Made by a program: the position numbers and the translations under genes. The notes beneath the pieces were generated by a model that saw nothing but the letters and a program-made list of their open reading frames with translations, was not told where the DNA came from and ran no database searches. DNA of 64,000 nucleotides from an uncultured Nioella sp. (GTDB lineage Bacteria; Pseudomonadota; Alphaproteobacteria; Rhodobacterales; Rhodobacteraceae), in the NCBI GenBank assembly GCA_947498125.1, contig CANMJH010000002.1:62001-126000 (forward strand), read 5' to 3'. Of this stretch, positions 37,272 through 47,378 are shown in pieces. Numbering within the stretch: the stretch's first letter is position 1; each line of letters begins with the position of its first letter.

Positions 37272-38822
37272 TCAGATCACGATATCAAACTTGGCGCGAA
37301 TGGCCTGATCGACATCCGGGGGCAGTAGATTTTGCGCTGTCGCCAAAATCTCTTTCTTACGCTCTGTCGCTTTCTCGGTCAGGATCGGGCAATCCGCCTC
37401 GTCCCATTCCTTTGGGCTCATTCGGTTGCCAAGCGTCGGGTACACAAAATCCGCCTGCATCCGGGCCAGCGTTTTCTCCGTCCCCAAATAATGCCCCGGC
37501 CCACCAAGGCAAACTTCCGCCATTTGATCGAGCGCAAGCGTCTCGTCATTCACTTCAATACCTCGGACGCAGCGCAGGGCCTGACCAATCAGGTCATTAC
37601 TCAAGATCAGGGATTCATGGCAAAACCCCAGAAGCGACGCATGCATCCCGGCCGCCTCATAGACCATATTAAGGCCCGACAGCCCGGCCAGGGTCGCGGT
37701 ATTCATCTGCTCCCACCCGGCCTGCATATCGGGCAGCTTTGAATCCGAAGCACCGCCCGCCGCACCGCCCGGCAGATTGTAGAACTTGTGCATTTGAGCC
37801 GAGCCCGCAGACAAAAGCGCCTGCTCCCCCGAGCCAACAGACATCGCGCCCGTCCGCAGGTCGAGGCCAAAGGGCCAAGTTCCCATGATCGTTGGATGGC
37901 CGGGTGCAATGGCGTTTACATAAACCAAACCCGCCAGACATTCGGCCACGCCTTGCAGGATCGCGCCGGCGATTGTCGAAGGTGAGGTTGCACCGGACAT
38001 GGAGGCTGAAAGCAACAAGACCGGCATACCACCGCGAATGCAGGCTTCCATTGTTTCGCAGCTTTCGGTTGCGAATTTCATCGGAGGGACAACAAAACAG
38101 TTCGAGTTCGACATGAACGGCCGCTCGCGCCACGCCGCCTCGCCGCCCGCGATTTCATGGAGAAGCTCAAGACAACGGCCAACATGGGACGGATCAGAAA
38201 AGGATGTTCCGATATGTTTGCTGGTTCCGGCAACCGAACCGTAGATCGTGTTCAGATCCATGTTCAGATTGTCGGTTATGTCCCGGCACACCATCGGGCG
38301 CTGAAAGAAATGAATATTATCAAGTTGCTGCGTTATTCTGGCCGCATCATAAAGATCTTGAGCCGTGGATTCGCGGTAGGTGTTGGTCTCGGCATCAACC
38401 AGATGCACGGCGGCGCCCGCCGTCCCATAATGCACGTTGTTACCGCTGAGATTTAGGTCAAATTTCGGATCGCGCGCGTGCAATGTGATATCGCGCGCAG
38501 CCATCGCAAGGGAATCTTCTACAAGAGCGCGCGGAAACCGCAAACGCCCATCTTCCCCAAGGATTGCCCCTGCGGCCACCATCGCATCGATGCCCGATTG
38601 CGGGGCATCGGCCAACCCGATGGTTTCAAGCGCTTCCAATGCACCGCGATGAATTTGCAGAACCTGCGCATCGGAGAGAGGTTTATAAGCCCCTCCCGGC
38701 ATGCCCGGCCAAACTGGCCTCTGATCCTCTGCTAACGGTGCGGCCCTCATGGCCTTGCGTGCAGCGCGCCCCCCAGAGCGACGTCCGCGGGGTGGTGTCT
38801 GAGAATCAGAGTTTGGGTTCAT
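37272..38822 (-). CDS. MttB-family (non-pyrrolysine) methylamine/betaine methyltransferase
   Basis: A 516-residue member of the trimethylamine methyltransferase family. The archaeal enzymes read an amber codon as pyrrolysine; here the frame runs through with no internal TAG, so this belongs to the non-Pyl group, some of which demethylate glycine betaine or other quaternary amines to a corrinoid protein. The first 30 residues are basic and Pro-rich. Conserved stretches include GNNVHYGTAGAAVHLVD and YEAAGMHASLLGF. The start overlaps the upstream flavoprotein stop (ATGA). No corrinoid protein or activase is in the window, so its methyl acceptor is unclear. Confidence 0.88.
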   Translation of the reverse strand: MNPNSDSQTPPRGRRSGGRAARKAMRAAPLAEDQRPVWPGMPGGAYKPLSDAQVLQIHRGALEALETIGLADAPQSGIDAMVAAGAILGEDGRLRFPRALVEDSLAMAARDITLHARDPKFDLNLSGNNVHYGTAGAAVHLVDAETNTYRESTAQDLYDAARITQQLDNIHFFQRPMVCRDITDNLNMDLNTIYGSVAGTSKHIGTSFSDPSHVGRCLELLHEIAGGEAAWRERPFMSNSNCFVVPPMKFATESCETMEACIRGGMPVLLLSASMSGATSPSTIAGAILQGVAECLAGLVYVNAIAPGHPTIMGTWPFGLDLRTGAMSVGSGEQALLSAGSAQMHKFYNLPGGAAGGASDSKLPDMQAGWEQMNTATLAGLSGLNMVYEAAGMHASLLGFCHESLILSNDLIGQALRCVRGIEVNDETLALDQMAEVCLGGPGHYLGTEKTLARMQADFVYPTLGNRMSPKEWDEADCPILTEKATERKKEILATAQNLLPPDVDQAIRAKFDIVI

Positions 38823-41269
38823 ATCTTTACGCGCTCCGATTTGGGGTCGTAGATCGGTTTCATGGAGGCTTCGGCCTTAACCCGCGTGCCCATGACATCA
38901 ATCTCAAAGCTTGATGCCAGGACATCGGCCAACTTCTCGCCAGCCGAGGGGATGTACCCAAACCCAATAGCCCCGCCAAGCGCGTGACCATATGCACCAG
39001 AGGTAACATAGGAAACGATCTCGCCATCGCGCAGGATCGGCTCATTATGATACAAAAGCGGCTCTGGATCGGTTAATTTGAATTGCAGCAACCGGCTTTG
39101 GGGGCCTGTTTCCTTGCGCTTCAGAACCGCGTCGCGACCGATGAAATCAGGCTTATCGGCCTTAACAGCAAAGCCCAAACCTGCATCAATCACATGATCT
39201 TCTGACGTAATGTCATGCCCGAAATGGCGATAGCCTTTTTCGGCCCGGCAGGTATCCATCATATGCATGCCGCAGAGGCGCAGATCCATGTCACGCCCGG
39301 CCTCTCGCAATGTCTCGAACGCATGGCCCGCCATGTCCGACGAAACATAAACCTCCCAGCCCAGTTCACCGACATAGGTCACGCGGTGCACACGGGCCAG
39401 GCCCATGCCCAGTTCGATCTCTTGCGCGGTGCCAAAAGGATTGGTGTCATTAGAGAAATCGGCAGGTGACACCTTTTGCAACAGCTCACGCGATCGCGGA
39501 CCCATCACGGCAAGCACACCCTCGCCTGCTGTGACGTCAGTGATTACGACGTTAAAGCCGCCCTTATGGCGTTCCATCCAGGTTTGATCGGCATAGCGCG
39601 TCGCGGCAGGGGTCACGACCAAATAGGCCAGTTCCGACAGACGGGTGACGGTGACATCCGCCTCAATCCCGCCTTTGCGGTTCAGGAATTGCGTATAGAC
39701 GATTTTGCCCACCGGCACGTCATATTGCCCGCCACCGACATAGTTCAGAAACGCAGTTGCATCCGGGCCTTCGACGCGGATTTTACCGAAGGATGACATG
39801 TCATACATGCCAACATTCTCACGCACCGCCATATGTTCTTGCCGGACGTTCTCAAAGAAATTCTGACGTTTCCAGCTGTATTCATATTCGGGTTTCTGCC
39901 CCTCAAGCGCGAACCAATTGGCGCGCTCCCAACCGGCTAATTCACCAAAAACACCGCCCTCTTCCTTCAGATGATGATGGAACGGCGTGCGCCGAACCCC
40001 GCGCGCGGTGGCCTTTTGGCGGTAAGGGTAGTGATCGGCATAAAGCAGGCCAAGCGTCTCGGTTGAACGATCCTTGAGATATTCCTGATTGCTTTGGAAA
40101 GGCTGCATCCGCGCAATATCGACATCGCCCAGATCAAAGGGTTTTTCGCCGCTATCCATCCACTCGGCCAGCGCCATTCCAGCGCCGCCCGCCGATTGAA
40201 TACCAATCGAGTTAAAGCCAGCCGCAACCCAGAAATTATCCATCTCGGGCGCAAGACCAAGGTGATAGGCGTCATCGGGGGTGAAGCTTTCGGGGCCATT
40301 GAAGAAGGTGTGAATACCGGCCTCGGCAAGCGCAGGCATCCGTTCAACCGCAAGTTCCAGAACCTCTTCGAAATGGTCAAAATCCTCTGGAAGCTGATCA
40401 AATTCGAAATCATCAGGAATGCCATCAAGCGCCCAAGGTTTGGCATCCGGTTCAAATGCGCCCAACAGGAATTTTCCGGCATCTTCTTTGTAATAGGCGT
40501 ATTCGTCGGGCACACGCAAAACAGGCAATTGCGTCAGCCCTTCGATGGCCTCGGTCACGATATAGAAATGCTCACAGGGTTGCAGTGGTACGCTAACGCC
40601 CGCCATCTTGCCCACTTCGCGGCCCCACATGCCGCCGCAATTCACAACGTGATCGCATTCAATAACACCCGAGGACGTCCCGTCATCGGATTCCCACGAA
40701 ACGCCCGTTGCGCTGCGGCCGTCTTTCTCGATGCCAGTTACCTTGATGCGCTCTTTGACCAGCGCCCCTTTTTGCCGGGCCCCTTTGGCCAGCGCCAGCG
40801 CGATATTGGCCGGGTCGCCTTGCCCGTCGAGCGGAAGGTAAACCGCGCCTTTCACGCCTTCTAGGTTGAGATGCGGGTAGAGCTCCGCCACGCGATCATT
40901 CGAAATTTCTTCGACCTCGACACCAAAAGACCGGGCCATCGCGGCCTGCCGGTAAATCTCTTCCCGGCGTTCATCCGTCAGCGCCACGGTGATTGATCCG
41001 CAGCGTTTAAACCCTGTGGCAACGCCGGTTTCTTCTTCCAGTGTGCCGTAAAGCTCCTGACTGTATTTCGCCAAGATCGTCATGTTTTTGGTCGCGCGCA
41101 GCTGAGCAATCAGGCCAGCCGCGTGCCATGTTGTGCCACTCGTTAATTGCTTGCGCTCAAGCAAAACAACGTCGTTCCAACCCTTTTTCGCAAGGTGGTA
41201 GGCAACCGAACAGCCGATCACCCCCCCACCAATAATCACCACACGTGCCTTAGAGGGGAGCTCACTCAT
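38819..41269 (-). CDS. Dimethylglycine/sarcosine dehydrogenase-like flavoprotein (copy 1)
   Basis: An 816-residue fusion: an N-terminal FAD-dependent oxidoreductase (Rossmann GGGVIG at about residues 14-19; the TTWHAAG motif with His49, the residue that binds FAD covalently in DMGDH/SARDH relatives) and a C-terminal GcvT-like folate domain (about 430-810; MGPRSRELL, GELGWEVYV, YRHFGHDITSEDHVIDAGLGFAV). Such enzymes remove N-methyl groups and pass formaldehyde to tetrahydrofolate. Start overlaps copy 2 and stop overlaps the MttB-like gene, so all three are translationally coupled. Confidence 0.92.
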   Translation of the reverse strand: MSELPSKARVVIIGGGVIGCSVAYHLAKKGWNDVVLLERKQLTSGTTWHAAGLIAQLRATKNMTILAKYSQELYGTLEEETGVATGFKRCGSITVALTDERREEIYRQAAMARSFGVEVEEISNDRVAELYPHLNLEGVKGAVYLPLDGQGDPANIALALAKGARQKGALVKERIKVTGIEKDGRSATGVSWESDDGTSSGVIECDHVVNCGGMWGREVGKMAGVSVPLQPCEHFYIVTEAIEGLTQLPVLRVPDEYAYYKEDAGKFLLGAFEPDAKPWALDGIPDDFEFDQLPEDFDHFEEVLELAVERMPALAEAGIHTFFNGPESFTPDDAYHLGLAPEMDNFWVAAGFNSIGIQSAGGAGMALAEWMDSGEKPFDLGDVDIARMQPFQSNQEYLKDRSTETLGLLYADHYPYRQKATARGVRRTPFHHHLKEEGGVFGELAGWERANWFALEGQKPEYEYSWKRQNFFENVRQEHMAVRENVGMYDMSSFGKIRVEGPDATAFLNYVGGGQYDVPVGKIVYTQFLNRKGGIEADVTVTRLSELAYLVVTPAATRYADQTWMERHKGGFNVVITDVTAGEGVLAVMGPRSRELLQKVSPADFSNDTNPFGTAQEIELGMGLARVHRVTYVGELGWEVYVSSDMAGHAFETLREAGRDMDLRLCGMHMMDTCRAEKGYRHFGHDITSEDHVIDAGLGFAVKADKPDFIGRDAVLKRKETGPQSRLLQFKLTDPEPLLYHNEPILRDGEIVSYVTSGAYGHALGGAIGFGYIPSAGEKLADVLASSFEIDVMGTRVKAEASMKPIYDPKSERVKI

Positions 41270-43713
41270 GCCCTCAACCTTTCATTATCCGGATCCCAAA
41301 GGGGTTTGTCTTCTTGCACAACGGCGCGAATTTTTTCGCCGAAAATTTCTACTTCAACCTCCGCGCCCGGCACGTTCAAATCCGTGCGCAACATGCCAAG
41401 GGCAATGGATTTCCCAACGCGGTAGCCAAAATTACCCGACGTGGTTTCGCCCACTACTTCGCCGTCTTTCCAGATCGTCGACATGTAGGGCGCATCGGCT
41501 TTGCACTCATCAAGGATCAGCGTAACGAAACGCTTCTTTGGCCCTGCCTGCTGCTCGGCCAAAAGGGGTGCTTTGCCGGGGAAATCCTGCTCTTTATGCA
41601 GTCGAACAAACCGATCAAGCCCGCCTTCCAGCATCGAATAATCGGTGGTCAGATCGCCCTTCCACGTGCGGTAGCCTTTTTCGATCCGCAGGCTATCAAG
41701 CGCATACATGCCAAAAGGTGCAGCGCCGGCATCGCGAATAGCGTCATAAACGGTTGAGGCTTGCTCCATCGGCACGTGAACTTCCCAGCCCAATTCGCCC
41801 GCAAACGAGACACGGGCAAGCATGCCTTTGACCCCTGCGATCGTCGCATCTTGGAAGCTGAGCCAGCCAGCCTCCAAATCACCGTCTGTGAGCCCCGCCA
41901 AAAGCGCGCGGGACTTTGGCCCTGTGACCAGCAGCGCGTCATAAACCTCTGAGATGTCCTTCAACTCAAGCCCATCAGGCAGGTTGCGCCAAAGCAGTTC
42001 AAAGTCATGCCACTGCGCCACAGCGGCGGTCATCAGCATGAAGTCATCTTCCCCGAAACGAATACACGACATCTCGGTCGCGATCCGGCCCCGGCTATCT
42101 GCAAAATAGATCAGATTCATGCGGCCAACTTTGGGCAGCGCGCCCGTCACGCGGGTCCGCAGCCATTCTGCTGCGCCATCGCCCTTCAGCGTAAAGCGCG
42201 AGAATCCGCAAATCTCGATGACGCCGACATTGTCGCGCACGGCCAAGGCTTCTTCCTTAACGCGCTGTGTCCAGGGGCCTTCGCGGTTCCACGTTTCGGT
42301 CCCTTCTTCGCTGGTGTCATCGCCGGGTTTGGCAAACCAATTGGCCCGCTCCCACCCATTGAAGGCCCCCATTTGCCCGCCATCGGCAACGATACGGTCA
42401 TAGTTTGCCGATTTGCGCTTGCCGCGCCCGGCAGGCCATTCGTGATGCGGGAAATGCATCGCGTATTCGTGGCCATAGGTCTCCATCGCCTTGCTAAGGG
42501 TGTAATCGTGATCGGCATATTGCGTGTAGCGCCGCGCATCGACCGACCACATATCCCACTCGGTTTCCCCCTCGATAATCCATTCGGCCATGCATTTTCC
42601 TGCACCGCCGCCCTGAACGATGCCAAAGGTAAAGCTATGCGCCTCAAACGCGTTTTTGACGCCGGGCATTGGGCCCATCAATGGCAGCCCGTCAGGCGCA
42701 TAGGGGATCGGGCCGTTGATGACACGGCCAACACCTTGCGTGCCCAAAAGCGGCACACGTTCCATCGCGTCTTCGATGTAGAATTCCAGCCGGTCCAGAT
42801 CGTCGGGATAAAGCTGGAAGCTGAAATCATCAGGCATCGGGTCATCATTTGACAGCCAATGCGCCTTACAATTGCGCTCATACGGGCCAAGGTTCAGGCC
42901 GTAATTATCCTGTCGCAGATAGTAAGACGTATCCACATCGCGCAGCAAAGGCAGATGCCCGCCATCATTGGCGATAGTCCATTCCTTGATTTCGGGGATC
43001 TCCTCGGTCAGGAAATACTGGTGGGACATGACCACCATAGGCACTTCGCGCCCGCCATAGGGGCGGAACCATTCGCCCACGCGTTTTGCATAATACCCCG
43101 CGCAGTTCACCACGAACTCGCACGTGATGTCGCCTTGGCCGGTATGGATGATCCACTCGTCTTCCTTGCGGCTTACGCCAGTAGCTGGGCAGAAACGCTG
43201 GATCTGGGCGCCCAGATCACGCGCGCCTTTGGCCATTGCCTGCGTCAGCTGAGCCGGGTCGATATCGCCATCCAGAGGATCCCAAAGACCGCCGGCCAGA
43301 TCATGGGTTTCAAGGAATGGATAGAAATCTTTCAGTTGATTGATATCCAGAATATCCATCTGCAAACCCTGATAGCGGGCCATGCCAGCCACGCGCTCAA
43401 ACTCTTGCATCCGCTCTTTCGTGTGACCCATGCGGATCGAGCCGGTGACGTGGTAATTCATCGGATAATCCACATCATCGGCCAGCGTGCGATACATGGA
43501 CGCCGAATAGCGCTGCATGTTCATCACCGCCCAAGAGGCTGCAAAGTTCGGGCAGTTGCCCGCCGCATGCCAGGTTGACCCTGCCGTCAGCTCGTTCTTT
43601 TCAAGCAAGACACAATCGGTCCAACCCGCCTTGGCCAGATGATAAAGGGTCGACACCCCAACAACGCCACCCCCAATGATGACCACCCGTGCATGTTTCG
43701 GCAGATCAGCCAT
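41266..43713 (-). CDS. Dimethylglycine/sarcosine dehydrogenase-like flavoprotein (copy 2)
   Basis: An 815-residue paralogue of the downstream gene with the same order: FAD domain (GGGVVG, TWHAAG with His49) then GcvT-like domain (TGPKSRALL, GELGWEVHV, YRTWKGDLTTDYSMLEGGL). The two N-terminal 50 residues align without gaps, but the FAD-domain middles differ, suggesting different substrates or successive demethylation steps. It is the first gene of the three-gene operon. The start at 43713 is chosen because AGGAG lies 8 bases upstream; the ATG at 43719 is too close to it. Confidence 0.92.
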   Translation of the reverse strand: MADLPKHARVVIIGGGVVGVSTLYHLAKAGWTDCVLLEKNELTAGSTWHAAGNCPNFAASWAVMNMQRYSASMYRTLADDVDYPMNYHVTGSIRMGHTKERMQEFERVAGMARYQGLQMDILDINQLKDFYPFLETHDLAGGLWDPLDGDIDPAQLTQAMAKGARDLGAQIQRFCPATGVSRKEDEWIIHTGQGDITCEFVVNCAGYYAKRVGEWFRPYGGREVPMVVMSHQYFLTEEIPEIKEWTIANDGGHLPLLRDVDTSYYLRQDNYGLNLGPYERNCKAHWLSNDDPMPDDFSFQLYPDDLDRLEFYIEDAMERVPLLGTQGVGRVINGPIPYAPDGLPLMGPMPGVKNAFEAHSFTFGIVQGGGAGKCMAEWIIEGETEWDMWSVDARRYTQYADHDYTLSKAMETYGHEYAMHFPHHEWPAGRGKRKSANYDRIVADGGQMGAFNGWERANWFAKPGDDTSEEGTETWNREGPWTQRVKEEALAVRDNVGVIEICGFSRFTLKGDGAAEWLRTRVTGALPKVGRMNLIYFADSRGRIATEMSCIRFGEDDFMLMTAAVAQWHDFELLWRNLPDGLELKDISEVYDALLVTGPKSRALLAGLTDGDLEAGWLSFQDATIAGVKGMLARVSFAGELGWEVHVPMEQASTVYDAIRDAGAAPFGMYALDSLRIEKGYRTWKGDLTTDYSMLEGGLDRFVRLHKEQDFPGKAPLLAEQQAGPKKRFVTLILDECKADAPYMSTIWKDGEVVGETTSGNFGYRVGKSIALGMLRTDLNVPGAEVEVEIFGEKIRAVVQEDKPLWDPDNERLRA

Positions 43714-43790
43714 GCGCATTTCTCCTTTTAAAAGTTACCTGACTATCCGGCAGGTCGCGGTCGCTATCAATTACCCTTGATCGATGTTAT

Positions 43791-43809
43791 TAATCGGAAA
43801 TTCCGATTA
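43791..43809. promoter_or_regulatory. 19-bp perfect dyad between the LysR gene and the flavoprotein operon
   Basis: TAATCGGAA-A-TTCCGATTA has 9-bp arms around a single base and contains a T-N11-A core, as LysR-type regulators prefer. It is 39 bases upstream of the LysR start and 77 bases upstream of the divergent operon, in the shared promoter gap. The most economical reading is the operator of the adjacent LysR protein. Confidence 0.7.
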
Positions 43810-43848
43810 GCAAATTATCAGCCCGCCACACCAAAGCCCGAGACCGCC

Positions 43849-44706
43849 ATGCAGATCGACTGGATCGAAACCTTCCTAGACCTTTGTGAATCCCGCAACT
43901 TTAACCGAACCGCCGAACGGTTGGGCGTTACTCAATCGACCGTGTCGGGCCGGATCAACGCGCTTGAGAAAAATCTGGGCCGCCGTCTGTTTCTGCGCAG
44001 CCGTGCGGGAACGACCCTGACACTGGAGGGCCTTCGATTCGAACCCCACGCCCGCACATTGCGCGTGAATTGGTCCGAGGCTCTGCGTGCGACCCGTGAT
44101 TCCGGCCCCACCGCAACCACCCTGCGGGTTGGAATTCAGCGTGATTTGATTAGCGCACAAATCGTCGATTGGATCGACGCTTACCGCGAAACACTGCCGG
44201 AAACCGGCCTCTATATTCAGGCCGATTTTTCAACTCAGATGTGCAACGATCTGATGCGCGGCGCCCTTGACGTCGCGATGGTTTATTCGCCCACTCCGCA
44301 TCCCGACCTTTTCTTTCAATCAGTGACCGAAGTTGAAATCCGCATGGTCTCGGATTGCGCAAAGCGGCTGGCTGATGTGCCACTGGAAAGCTATGTGCGC
44401 GCCAGCTACGCCCCTGCGTTCGAACGTCTTCATGAATCTCTTTTACCGCAATTCGAACGTGCGATGTTGTCCTGCGCGCAAGACTCGCTGCTGGCCGCGA
44501 TCCTGACATCGCAAGGCGGGTCAGGCTATCTTTTGGCCCATCACGCGGCGGATCTGGTTGCCGAAGGGCGGTTCTCTTATGTCGAGGACGCACCTCTTAT
44601 TCCGCAACCTGTCTATTCCGCCCTGCACTTGCGCAATCGGCATAGGTCATCACACCGTAAATTGGTGCAACTGTTGACGAAACATTTCCTTGGGATTGCG
44701 ACCTGA
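43849..44706 (+). CDS. LysR-family transcriptional regulator
   Basis: A 285-residue regulator. The N-terminal winged helix-turn-helix is clear (WIETFLDLCESRNFNRTAERLGVTQSTVSGRINALEKNLGRRLFLR, about residues 4-49), followed by a periplasmic-binding-like effector domain. The start at 43849 gives the family N-terminus; an upstream frame extension is rejected because it would run through the dyad. It is divergent from the DMGDH-like/MttB operon and probably controls it, with a methylated amine or a breakdown product as effector. That link is inferred. Confidence 0.93.
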   Translation: MQIDWIETFLDLCESRNFNRTAERLGVTQSTVSGRINALEKNLGRRLFLRSRAGTTLTLEGLRFEPHARTLRVNWSEALRATRDSGPTATTLRVGIQRDLISAQIVDWIDAYRETLPETGLYIQADFSTQMCNDLMRGALDVAMVYSPTPHPDLFFQSVTEVEIRMVSDCAKRLADVPLESYVRASYAPAFERLHESLLPQFERAMLSCAQDSLLAAILTSQGGSGYLLAHHAADLVAEGRFSYVEDAPLIPQPVYSALHLRNRHRSSHRKLVQLLTKHFLGIAT

Positions 44707-44715
44707 CGCGGGGCG

Positions 44716-45762
44716 TTATTTCCTGCCCAAAATCCGCAGTAAAAACGGCGCAAGCATCACAACCAGCGTCACCCGCGCGACATGGGTGATCGAAACATAA
44801 GCAATGTCACCGCCCAGCGCGAAGGCCAACAGACTCATCTCGGTCAAACCGCCCGGGGCATAAGCCAAAAAGGTCTGAGTTGGATCTGCACTAGACAAAG
44901 ACGACACAATCCATGCGAACATGACCCCGGTCAAAAGCATGCCTACCGTCGCAAAAAACCCAAGGAACAGATCCCGCAGGATGTTGCGTGCTTTGGCACC
45001 GACAAAGCGGCAGCCGATAATCGTGCCCATAACGACCTGCGCGACGATCACAAGGATCGAAGGGGGTGGGAGCAGAACCAGCCCTGCGATATGCGCTGCG
45101 GCGGACAAGATCATCGGGCCAAGTAACCCGCCTGCTGGCAAACCCAACCGCTTTCCCGCAAAGAACCCGATAATGGCGCAGCTGCCAAGAACCGCATAAT
45201 CCTGAATGCCCAGACCACTAATGGGCACCCAAGCCCGACCTGATTGCCCGCCCGATGACACACCTTGAAACACGCCAAAATACACCGCGACACAGGCGAC
45301 GACCAGCAAGATTCGCGCGCCATGCGCCATCGCGATCCGCTGAGGATCGCCGCCTTTTTCTTCGCCAAGCAAAACCATTTCATTCAGCCCACCGGGCATC
45401 GAACTGAAATAGGCGCTGACCACGTCATAACCGCCGACGTAGCGGTAAAAGAGAAAGGAAAACCCAGCCGCTACCGCCAAATGCGGCACTAACATCGCAA
45501 AGCTCACTGCCCAACTGGTCAGGTGCTGTATTATTTCGATGCTCACCGCCGACCCAAGCATCACGCCAATAACAGGAATCGCCATGATCCGTAATTTGAT
45601 CGGTGCGGTGATCGGAGCAGAGAGGATCGCGGCGATTGTGTTCACCACCATCGGCCCCAGCATCCAAGGTAGCGGCAAACCCATCCAGTAAAAGAAGTAT
45701 CCGGCAACCGCCCCCATCCCCAAAGCAAAACACATGCGTAGGATGGGAGTCGTGTTTGTCAT
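44716..45762 (-). CDS. AbrB-type (PF05145) membrane protein
   Basis: A 348-residue integral membrane protein with about ten hydrophobic segments arranged as two similar halves (for example [18 protein letters not shown] and [18 protein letters not shown]). This is the family often named AbrB or ammonia monooxygenase-like, whose function is unproved; it should not be confused with the DNA-binding AbrB. The stop faces the LysR stop at a 9-base gap. The start overlaps the trhO stop by 4 bases, so it is downstream of trhO in one unit. Confidence 0.88.
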   Translation of the reverse strand: MTNTTPILRMCFALGMGAVAGYFFYWMGLPLPWMLGPMVVNTIAAILSAPITAPIKLRIMAIPVIGVMLGSAVSIEIIQHLTSWAVSFAMLVPHLAVAAGFSFLFYRYVGGYDVVSAYFSSMPGGLNEMVLLGEEKGGDPQRIAMAHGARILLVVACVAVYFGVFQGVSSGGQSGRAWVPISGLGIQDYAVLGSCAIIGFFAGKRLGLPAGGLLGPMILSAAAHIAGLVLLPPPSILVIVAQVVMGTIIGCRFVGAKARNILRDLFLGFFATVGMLLTGVMFAWIVSSLSSADPTQTFLAYAPGGLTEMSLLAFALGGDIAYVSITHVARVTLVVMLAPFLLRILGRK

Positions 45763-46667
45763 AAATCTCGCGACAAATGCCGCTCGCCGCGTGCCGCTGA
45801 CAATTTGATCTGCTTCTGGCGCTCGCGGAACCGTTCGCGGTCGGCGTCCGTATGCTCATCTTTACATTGATAGCATTGAACGCCCATTTCAAAGTCCGGG
45901 CGATCTTGGTCTTCGGGCAGGATCGGACGGCGGCACGCACGGCAAAGCAAATGCGGCCCCTCGGCCAGCCCATGCCCAACCGACACACGCTCATCAAAAA
46001 CAAAGCATTCGCCGTCCCAAAGGCTGTTATCCTCTGGCACCACTTCAAGGTATTTCAAGATGCCGCCCTTTAGGTGGAACACATCCTCAACCCCTTGATC
46101 TAACAAGAAATTCGTTGATTTCTCACAGCGTATTCCGCCCGTGCAGAACATCGCAATGCGTTTGTTATGAAAGCGGTCTTTGTTCTTTTCCCACCAAGCC
46201 GGGAAATCGCGGAAGGTCGCCGTTTCAGGATCAACCGCGCCTTTAAAAGTTCCAATAGAAACCTCATAGTCGTTGCGCGTATCGATGACCGCAACATCCG
46301 GCGCAGAGATCAGATCGTTCCAATCCTCAGCCGCCACATAATGCCCAACCTTGGCTTTCGGATCGACGCCGGGCACGCCCATTGTCACGATCTCTTTTTT
46401 CAGCTTCACTTTCATCCGCGAAAACGGCGCGTGATCTGCGTAACTGTCTTTCCATTCCAGATCCGCGCAACCGGGCAGCGCCCGAATATGGGCCAGCACT
46501 GCGTCGATCCCGGCATCCGGCCCGGCAATGGTGCCGTTGATGCCTTCGCCAGCAACCAAAAGCGATCCACGCACTTGGTTTGCCTCGCAAAGGGCCTGAA
46601 GTGGCGCCTGCAGGTCTGCGGGCGCGTCGAAACGGGTGAAGTGATAAAGAGCAGCAATTCTAAACAT
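45759..46667 (-). CDS. trhO: tRNA uridine-34 hydroxylase TrhO (rhodanese domain)
   Basis: TrhO (YceA) hydroxylates U34 of certain tRNAs toward 5-hydroxyuridine. The product has the N-terminal domain (ALYHFTRF... [14 protein letters not shown]), a rhodanese domain with [18 protein letters not shown] and the active-site loop [12 protein letters not shown], and a C-terminal Cys-rich region ([33 protein letters not shown]) typical of the family. The ATG at 46667 gives 302 residues; an in-frame ATG at 46688 is possible, and neither has a strong ribosome binding site. Confidence 0.93.
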   Translation of the reverse strand: MFRIAALYHFTRFDAPADLQAPLQALCEANQVRGSLLVAGEGINGTIAGPDAGIDAVLAHIRALPGCADLEWKDSYADHAPFSRMKVKLKKEIVTMGVPGVDPKAKVGHYVAAEDWNDLISAPDVAVIDTRNDYEVSIGTFKGAVDPETATFRDFPAWWEKNKDRFHNKRIAMFCTGGIRCEKSTNFLLDQGVEDVFHLKGGILKYLEVVPEDNSLWDGECFVFDERVSVGHGLAEGPHLLCRACRRPILPEDQDRPDFEMGVQCYQCKDEHTDADRERFRERQKQIKLSAARGERHLSRDL

Positions 46668-46772
46668 GGGGCCAGCCAATACGCCCATCAAAGCTCTGGT
46701 TCAAGTCTGCCTCAGATTGACGGATGCGGCGTGCCCCCATAGCAATAGATTATCCCGGATAGGAGAGAGCCC

Positions 46773-47378
46773 ATGCGCCCAGACACTCACGCCCTTTTGG
46801 TCATCGACGTCCAGAATGATTTCTGCCCCGGCGGCGCGCTAGCCGTCCCCGGCGGCGATGAAATTGTGGCGGGCATCAACGCACTGATGGACGAGTTTTC
46901 GGCCGTGATCCTGACCCAAGACTGGCACCCAGCGGATCATTCCAGCTTTGCTTCGCAACATGAGGGGCTAGACCCCTACGCCGTGACCGAAATGCCGTAC
47001 GGCCCGCAAGTGCTTTGGCCTGATCATTGTGTGCAAGGCAGCCTCGGGTCCGAGTTTGATGCCGGGCTAAATACCACCCGCGCCGATCTGATCATTCGCA
47101 AAGGCTTCCGCCGTGCTATCGACAGCTATTCGGCGTTTTTTGAGAATGACCAGACAACACCAACCGGGCTGGAAGGCTATCTGAAAACGCGGGGCATCAC
47201 CCACCTGACCCTCACCGGACTTGCCACAGACTTCTGCGTGAATTTTTCGGCCGTCGACGCCGCAAAGCTGGGGTTCAAGGTCGAGGTCCGCACCGATCTT
47301 TGCCGCGCCATTGACCTTGATGGCTCCCTCGCCGCTGCAACCGACAGCATGACCGCGGCTGGCGTGACGCTTATTTGA
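46773..47378 (+). CDS. pncA: Nicotinamidase PncA
   Basis: Hydrolyses nicotinamide to nicotinate for NAD salvage. The 201-residue protein has the catalytic triad at the expected places: Asp12 (VIDVQNDF), Lys110 (RKGF) and Cys155 (ATDFCVNFSA), and the metal-binding DWHPADHSSFA motif near residues 50-60. GGAGAG lies 7 bases upstream. The nicotinate formed is the substrate of PncB, encoded 4.5 kb downstream on the same strand. Its stop overlaps the next gene (TGATG). Confidence 0.96.
   Translation: MRPDTHALLVIDVQNDFCPGGALAVPGGDEIVAGINALMDEFSAVILTQDWHPADHSSFASQHEGLDPYAVTEMPYGPQVLWPDHCVQGSLGSEFDAGLNTTRADLIIRKGFRRAIDSYSAFFENDQTTPTGLEGYLKTRGITHLTLTGLATDFCVNFSAVDAAKLGFKVEVRTDLCRAIDLDGSLAAATDSMTAAGVTLI

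Noticed and set aside
37272-38822. Pyrrolysine-containing trimethylamine methyltransferase
   Set aside because: The frame has no internal TAG across 516 codons, so it is a non-pyrrolysine relative.
46717-46745. pncA promoter TTGACG-N17-TAGCAA
   Set aside because: The -10 match is three of six bases, too weak to report as a feature.
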